Shown here: piece by piece, positions 60,169-64,000 of the stretch
Position numbering within the stretch: position 1 is the first letter of the stretch
How the letters are laid out: each line of letters opens with the position of its first letter
NCBI GenBank assembly: GCA_021769865.1
Contig: JAETSB010000002.1
Coordinates: 124,001 to 188,000 of the forward strand
Direction of reading: 5' to 3'
DNA length: 64,000 nt
Source of the DNA: Oscillospiraceae bacterium
Lineage (GTDB): Bacteria; Bacillota; Clostridia; Oscillospirales; Oscillospiraceae
Program-made: the position numbers and the translations under genes
The notes under the pieces: model-generated
The model's database searches: none
What the model saw: only the letters and a program-made list of their open reading frames with translations
What the model was told of the DNA's origin: nothing

Positions 60169-61101
60169 ATGCCGGAAAATAAACTGTATCCGCCGGAGGG
60201 GCTGCGCCCTCCCGTCCCCCTCACCCTCGACCGTCTGCGGGAGGCCCTGGAAGCCGGGGAAATTCTCGAGGCGCCCGTCCAGCGCTGCGGCGTGGACCAC
60301 ACCCTGTACCTGAACCTGGGCGGCGTCCAGGCCCGCATTCCCCGGGAGGAGGCCGTGGCCCCCTGGATCAGCGGCGCGGAGCGGGACATTGCCGTCCTCT
60401 CCCGGGTGGGGAAGCCCACCTGCTTCACCGTCACGGCCCTGGAGGCCGACGAAAAGGGCGCGCCGGCGGCGCTCCTCTCCCGCCGGGCCGCCCAGGAACA
60501 GGCCATGACGTACTTTTTGGAGCGCCTGGAGCCGGGGACCGTCCTCACCGGCCGGGTCACCCGGCTGGAGAGCTTCGGGGCCTTCGTGGACGTGGGCTGC
60601 GGCATCGTCGCCATGCTGCCCATTGAGCACATCTCCGTCTCCCGCATCTCCCACCCGAAGGACCGCTTCCAGGAGGGCCAGAAGATCCTGACGGCGGTGT
60701 GGTCCCTGGACCGGGAGGCCCGGCGGATCACCCTCACCCACCGGGAGCTGCTGGGCACCTGGATGGAGAACGCCAGCCGCTTTCGCCCCGGGGAGACCGT
60801 CCGGGGCGTGGTGCGGACGGTGAAGGACTACGGCAGCTTCATCGAACTGGCCCCCAACCTCTCCGGCCTGGCGGACGCCAGGGAGCGCCTGGCCCCCGGA
60901 GACGGAGTGTCCGTGTACATCAAAAGCATCCGCCCGGAGCGGATGAAGATCAAGCTCCAGGTCATCGAAAAGCTGCCTCCGGCCCCGCCGGAGCCCCTTC
61001 ACTACCAGGTCACCGACGGAAAGCTGGACCGCTGGACCTACTCCCCGCCGAACTATGAGAAAGAGGCGGTGGAGACGGTGTTCACAGCTCCTTCCCCTTG
61101 A
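60169..61101 (+). CDS. S1-domain RNA-binding protein (RpsA-like)
   Basis: The 310 residues contain three S1-type OB folds. One is degenerate at about 30-105 (VDHTLYLNLGGVQARIPREEA). A clear one is at about 120-190 (GTVLTGRVTRLESFGAFVDVGCGIVAMLPIEHISVSRISHPKDRFQEGQKILTAVWSLD). Another is at about 205-268 (GETVRGVVRTVKDYGSFIELAPNLSGLADARERLAPGDGVSVYIKSI). It resembles short clostridial S1-like proteins rather than full-length six-domain S1. Its 3' end overlaps the convergent rarA gene by 20 bp, both stop regions lying inside the other's frame. GATAAGGATGCGATATC precedes the ATG. Confidence 0.88.
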   Translation: MPENKLYPPEGLRPPVPLTLDRLREALEAGEILEAPVQRCGVDHTLYLNLGGVQARIPREEAVAPWISGAERDIAVLSRVGKPTCFTVTALEADEKGAPAALLSRRAAQEQAMTYFLERLEPGTVLTGRVTRLESFGAFVDVGCGIVAMLPIEHISVSRISHPKDRFQEGQKILTAVWSLDREARRITLTHRELLGTWMENASRFRPGETVRGVVRTVKDYGSFIELAPNLSGLADARERLAPGDGVSVYIKSIRPERMKIKLQVIEKLPPAPPEPLHYQVTDGKLDRWTYSPPNYEKEAVETVFTAPSP

Positions 61102-62350
61102 GCTTTTCCCAGTAGGTCTTCGCTGCCTGTTCCGTCTTGTTCTCCCCCCACTCGTAGTACTTCACGCCCTTTAAGGCGTCGGGGAGGTACTGCTGGTCCA
61201 CCCAGTGGCCGGGGAAATTGTGGGGGTAGAGGTAGTGCTGCTGGTTGTCGAAGCCGGTGGTGTCGGCGTGGACGTTCTGCAATTGCCGGGGCACGTCCCC
61301 GGTGCGGCCCGCCCGCACGTCTGCCCGGGCCTTCCCGATGCCCTCCACCACGCTGTTGGATTTCGGCGCGGTGGCCAGCAGGATCGCCGCCTGGGCCAGG
61401 GGGAGCTGCGCCTCCGGAAGCCCTAACTGCATGGCCGTGTCCACGCAGGCCTTCACAATGGCCACGGCCTGGGGATAGGCCATCCCCACGTCCTCGCTGG
61501 CGGAGCAGAGCAGGCGGCGGCAGGGAGTCACCAGGTCCCCCGCCTCCAAAAAGCGGGCCAGGTAGTGGAGGGCGGCGTCGGGGTCGCTGCCCCGGAGGGA
61601 CTTCATCAGGGCGGAGGCGATATCGTACATGGCGTCGCCTCCCTTGTCGTAGCGCATGGCGCTGCGCTGGGAGACCTGGGCCGCGTCCTCTTTGGAGATG
61701 AAGAGCTTCCCCTTCTTCGCCTGGGCAGCCTGGCTCAAAAGCTCCACGGCGTTGACGGCCTTCCGCACGTCCCCGCCGCAGGCGGTGGCGATTTGCAGGG
61801 GCAGGCCCTCCTCCCACTCCAGGGGCAGGGGGGAGCGTTCCTTCTCGATGTCCAGCGCCCGGAGGACGGCGGGCTCCGCCTCCTCCGGGGAGACCGCCTT
61901 GAACTCGAACACCGTGCTCCGGCTGAGCAGAGCGCCGTAGACGTAGAAATAGGGGTTCTCCGTGGTGGAGGCGATGAGGGTCAGCTTGCCGTTCTCCATG
62001 AACTCCAGGAGGCTCTGCTGCTGCTTCTTATTAAAATACTGGATCTCATCCAGGTACAGCAGAATCCCGCCGGGGGCCAGCAGGGTGCCCACATCGGCGA
62101 TGACGTCCTTGACGTCCTGGAGCGTGGCGGTGGTGGCGTTGAGGCGGTAGAGGGCCTTGTGGGTCCGCTCCGCCACGATGTTGGCGATGGTGGTCTTTCC
62201 GGTGCCGGAGGGGCCGTAAAAGACCATGTTGGCCTCGGTCCCGCTCTCGATCAGGCGGCGGAGCACCGCGCCGGGGGCCAGGAGGTGCCGCTGGCCCACT
62301 ACGTCGTCCAAGGTTTTCGGGCGGATCTCATCCGCCAGGGGGCGCTGCAT
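61082..62350 (-). CDS. rarA: Replication-associated recombination protein RarA (MgsA)
   Basis: The 422-residue clamp-loader-like AAA+ ATPase acts at stalled forks. The sequence starts MQRPLADEIRPKTLDDVVGQRHLLAPGAVLRRLIESG. It has Walker A FYGPSGTGKTTIANIVAE (about 44-61), Walker B ILLYLDEIQYFNKKQQQSLLEFME, sensor LIASTTENPYFYVYGALLSRSTVFEF with the arginine finger, and the family C-terminal domain (SEDVGMAYPQAVAIVKACVDTAMQLGLPEAQLPLAQAAILLATAPKSNS). GGAGGGACCGCC precedes the ATG. It converges on and overlaps the S1 gene. Confidence 0.96.
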   Translation of the reverse strand: MQRPLADEIRPKTLDDVVGQRHLLAPGAVLRRLIESGTEANMVFYGPSGTGKTTIANIVAERTHKALYRLNATTATLQDVKDVIADVGTLLAPGGILLYLDEIQYFNKKQQQSLLEFMENGKLTLIASTTENPYFYVYGALLSRSTVFEFKAVSPEEAEPAVLRALDIEKERSPLPLEWEEGLPLQIATACGGDVRKAVNAVELLSQAAQAKKGKLFISKEDAAQVSQRSAMRYDKGGDAMYDIASALMKSLRGSDPDAALHYLARFLEAGDLVTPCRRLLCSASEDVGMAYPQAVAIVKACVDTAMQLGLPEAQLPLAQAAILLATAPKSNSVVEGIGKARADVRAGRTGDVPRQLQNVHADTTGFDNQQHYLYPHNFPGHWVDQQYLPDALKGVKYYEWGENKTEQAAKTYWEKLKGKEL

Positions 62351-62432
62351 GGCGGTCCCTCCTTTTTGGGTTTATGAAAAGGGATTTTACCCCAGGCGCA
62401 AAGCGCCGTTGGGGGAAATCATTTTGATTTTG

Positions 62433-62460
62433 TACAATAGCCGTTGACGGCTATTGTACC
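62433..62460. repeat. 13-bp inverted repeat (28-bp palindrome) upstream of rarA
   Basis: GTACAATAGCCGT (62433-62445) is the exact complement of 62448-62460, with TG between. On the minus strand TACAAT inside it (62454-62459) pairs at 16 bp with TGGAAA (62476-62481) as a possible rarA promoter. No T-tract follows on either strand, so an operator is likelier than a terminator. Confidence 0.6.
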
Positions 62461-62509
62461 ACACCGGAGACGAAGTTTCCAGCGGGTACGGCGAAAAATT
62501 GTTTTCCCC

Positions 62510-62538
62510 TGGACAAGCTCCCGGCTTTCTAGTATAAT
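62510..62538 (+). promoter_or_regulatory. Promoter of galE
   Basis: TGGACA (62510-62515) and TATAAT (62533-62538) are separated by 17 bp. Confidence 0.78.
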
Positions 62539-62684
62539 AAACTCAAAATACGGACGATTTTTCTAATAATCAGGACGATCCTATCTTCCCATTTTCCCCC
62601 AACCGGCCTACAATAGGGCCAGATGAACCTCGAAAATATTTCACAAGAGCGGTCAATTTTCAACATTTGAAAGGAGCGGCTTCT

Positions 62685-63625
62685 ATGTCCATTCTTGTTT
62701 GCGGCGGCGCGGGCTATATCGGCAGCCATACCTGCGTGGAGCTCGTCCAGGCGGGCTACGACATCATCGTGACGGACAACCTCTACAACTCCAGCGAGGA
62801 GGCCCTGCGCCGGGTGGAGCGGATCACGGGAAAGAAGATCCCCTTCATCAAGGCGGAACTGTGCGACCTTGCGCAGGTGGAGGCCCTCTTTGCCCGGAAT
62901 CCCGGCATTGACTCCGTCATCCACTTCGCCGGGCTCAAGGCCGTGGGCGAGAGCGTCGCCAAGCCCCTGGAGTACTATTCCAACAACCTCATCAGCACCC
63001 TCTACCTCCTCCAGGTTATGCGGAAGCACGGGGTGAAGAATTTCGTCTTCTCCTCCTCCGCCACGGTCTCTTCCAGGAGAAAATGCTCATGGACATCTGC
63101 GCCGCGGACCCCACCCTGAACGTGGCCTTGCTGCGCTACTTCAACCCCATCGGGGCTCATGAGTCCGGCCTCATCGGCGAGGACCCCAACGGCATCCCCA
63201 ATAATCTGGTGCCCTATATCGCGAAGGTCGCCGTGGGCCAGCTGGAGAAGGTCCACGTCTACGGAAACGACTACGACACCCCCGACGGCACCGGCGTCCG
63301 GGACTATATCCACGTGGTGGACCTGGCCAAGGGCCACGTGGCCGCCCTGAAAAAGCTGGAGCAGAACTGCGGCCTCTTCGTCTGCAACCTGGGCACCGGC
63401 AACGGCTACAGCGTGCTGGACGTGCTCCACGCCTATGAGAAGGCCTGCGGTCATGAGCTGCCCTACGTCATCGACCCCCGCCGCCCCGGCGACATCGCCG
63501 CCTGCTACGCCGACCCCAAAAAGGCCCGGGAGGAGCTGGGCTGGGAAGCGGAGCTTGGCATCGAGGAGATGTGCGCCTCCTCCTGGAAGTGGCAGTCCAT
63601 GAATCCCAACGGTTACAAAGGATAA
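62685..63625 (+). pseudogene. galE: UDP-glucose 4-epimerase GalE, interrupted by an internal deletion and frameshift
   Basis: Positions 62685 to about 63066 encode the GalE N-terminus in one frame: MSILVCGGAGYIGSHTCVEL with the NAD loop, then [22 protein letters not shown] and FVFSSSATV. From about 63072 the protein continues in another frame: [27 protein letters not shown] to [15 protein letters not shown]. The segment of about 26 residues that normally lies between, with the catalytic Tyr-X-X-X-Lys, is missing. A deletion of roughly 79 nt fits both the loss and the frame change; TCT at the junction is a possible microhomology. As read, the enzyme is inactive; an assembly error remains possible. 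Promoter and AAAGGAG ribosome site are intact. Confidence 0.9.
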
Positions 63626-63646
63626 GAAAGAAGAGGGAGAGGGAAT

Positions 63647-64000
63647 ATGAAAAAGCCAGTTCTGGTCATCATGGCCGCCGGCATGGGCAGCCGGTACGGC
63701 GGCCTCAAGCAGCTGGACCCCGTGGGGAACCACGGCCAACTCATCATCGACTACTCCATCTACGACGCCCGCCGGGCGGGCTTTGAGACGGTGGTCTTCG
63801 TCATCAAGCCCGAGATCGAGGAAGACTTCAAGTCGGCCATCGGCGACCGGGTGGCCCGGGTGATGGACGTGAAGTATGCCTACCAGCTGAAAGAGGACCT
63901 GCCGGAGGGCTATTCCGTTCCGGCGGAGCGGACCAAGCCCTGGGGTACCGCCCAGGCGGCTCTGGCGGCCCGGAAGGTAGTGGATGGTCCCTTCGCCATT
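63647..64000 (+). CDS. NTP-transferase-fold nucleotidyltransferase, N-terminal part
   Basis: The first 118 codons are in the window; the rest lies beyond the right edge. The start MKKPVLVIMAAGMGSRYGGLKQLDPVGNHGQLIIDYSIYDARRAGF closely parallels the protein encoded at 10777, with the same altered nucleotide loop (GxGxRYGGxKQ). VVFVIKPEIEEDF and PWGTAQAALAARKVV follow. It is probably a sugar-phosphate or related nucleotidyltransferase; its position 21 nt after galE suggests nucleotide-sugar metabolism. GAGGGAGAGGGAAT precedes the ATG. Confidence 0.85.
   Translation, partial: MKKPVLVIMAAGMGSRYGGLKQLDPVGNHGQLIIDYSIYDARRAGFETVVFVIKPEIEEDFKSAIGDRVARVMDVKYAYQLKEDLPEGYSVPAERTKPWGTAQAALAARKVVDGPFAI

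Larger units (their letters stand above)
62351..62684. other. Divergent regulatory region between rarA and galE
   Basis: The 334-nt gap contains an imperfect GC hairpin at 62383-62420, a 28-bp near-perfect palindrome at 62433-62460, a possible rarA promoter overlapping it and the galE promoter at 62510-62538. A leader of about 140 nt precedes galE, with the heptamer GGACGAT occurring twice and no recognised riboswitch. Confidence 0.6.

Overview
The window is a high-G+C, densely coded stretch of a Firmicutes-type chromosome with no rRNA, tRNA, phage, insertion sequence or CRISPR array that I can see. Gene content points to an anaerobic, spore-forming member of the Clostridia, most like the Oscillospiraceae (Flavonifractor/Lawsonibacter-type). 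The evidence is a SleC/Csp germination cluster, a K+-type membrane pyrophosphatase, a 2-hydroxyacyl-CoA dehydratase activase system, QueH, type II pantothenate kinase, HrcA/CIRCE and purine-rich Shine-Dalgarno sites. The family assignment is inference from protein families, not a computed phylogeny.

Layout. 1-5 kb: end of a MazF-type toxin gene, two uncharacterised proteins, then nrdR, ymdB, a YbaK-domain protein, an SbcD-like nuclease and rplS with its own promoter and leader. 5-9.4 kb: acyl-ACP thioesterase, a split ThrE exporter behind a long hairpin, and a lipoprotein-anchored barnase with an overlapping barstar gene. 9.4-18.9 kb: coaW, a nucleotidyltransferase, a secreted SGNH hydrolase, the activase/dehydratase/flavoprotein operon, queH and a coiled-coil protein. 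18.9-24 kb: UPF0210/ACT pair and an ACT-hom-lysC amino acid operon. 24-26.4 kb: polar amino acid ABC transporter. 26.4-28.8 kb: ribbon-helix-helix protein diverging from a 56-residue ORF, then upp, tsaB and tsaE.

28.9-37.2 kb is an envelope and spore region: a RodA/FtsW polymerase, two SLH-type secreted proteins, and sleC diverging from two Csp-like subtilases. 37.2-47.1 kb is a nearly 10-kb co-directional run: ddl, murF, an ABC-F ATPase, a DUF218 protein, flavodoxin, prfA, a fused tsaC-coaE gene and an M18 aminopeptidase. 47.3-53.5 kb: a DUF362 ferredoxin-like protein behind a MerR-type promoter, a double-OB SSB-like protein, hppA, an IseA-like lipoprotein and a PHP phosphatase. 53.5-58.4 kb: hrcA-grpE-dnaK-dnaJ under a perfect CIRCE. 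58.6-64 kb: a Crp/Fnr regulator, a PaaI-type thioesterase, DUF951 with a 31-residue membrane peptide, an S1-domain protein, rarA, a galE gene broken by a deletion, and the start of a second nucleotidyltransferase.

The points most worth following are the membrane-tethered barnase-barstar pair, the sleC/csp germination module with two intact proteases, the TsaC-CoaE fusion, the MerR-type operator before the DUF362 gene, the four spaced TGACG motifs between the RHH gene and its small divergent partner, and the galE lesion. Coordinates and motifs were read by eye; nothing was searched against a database.
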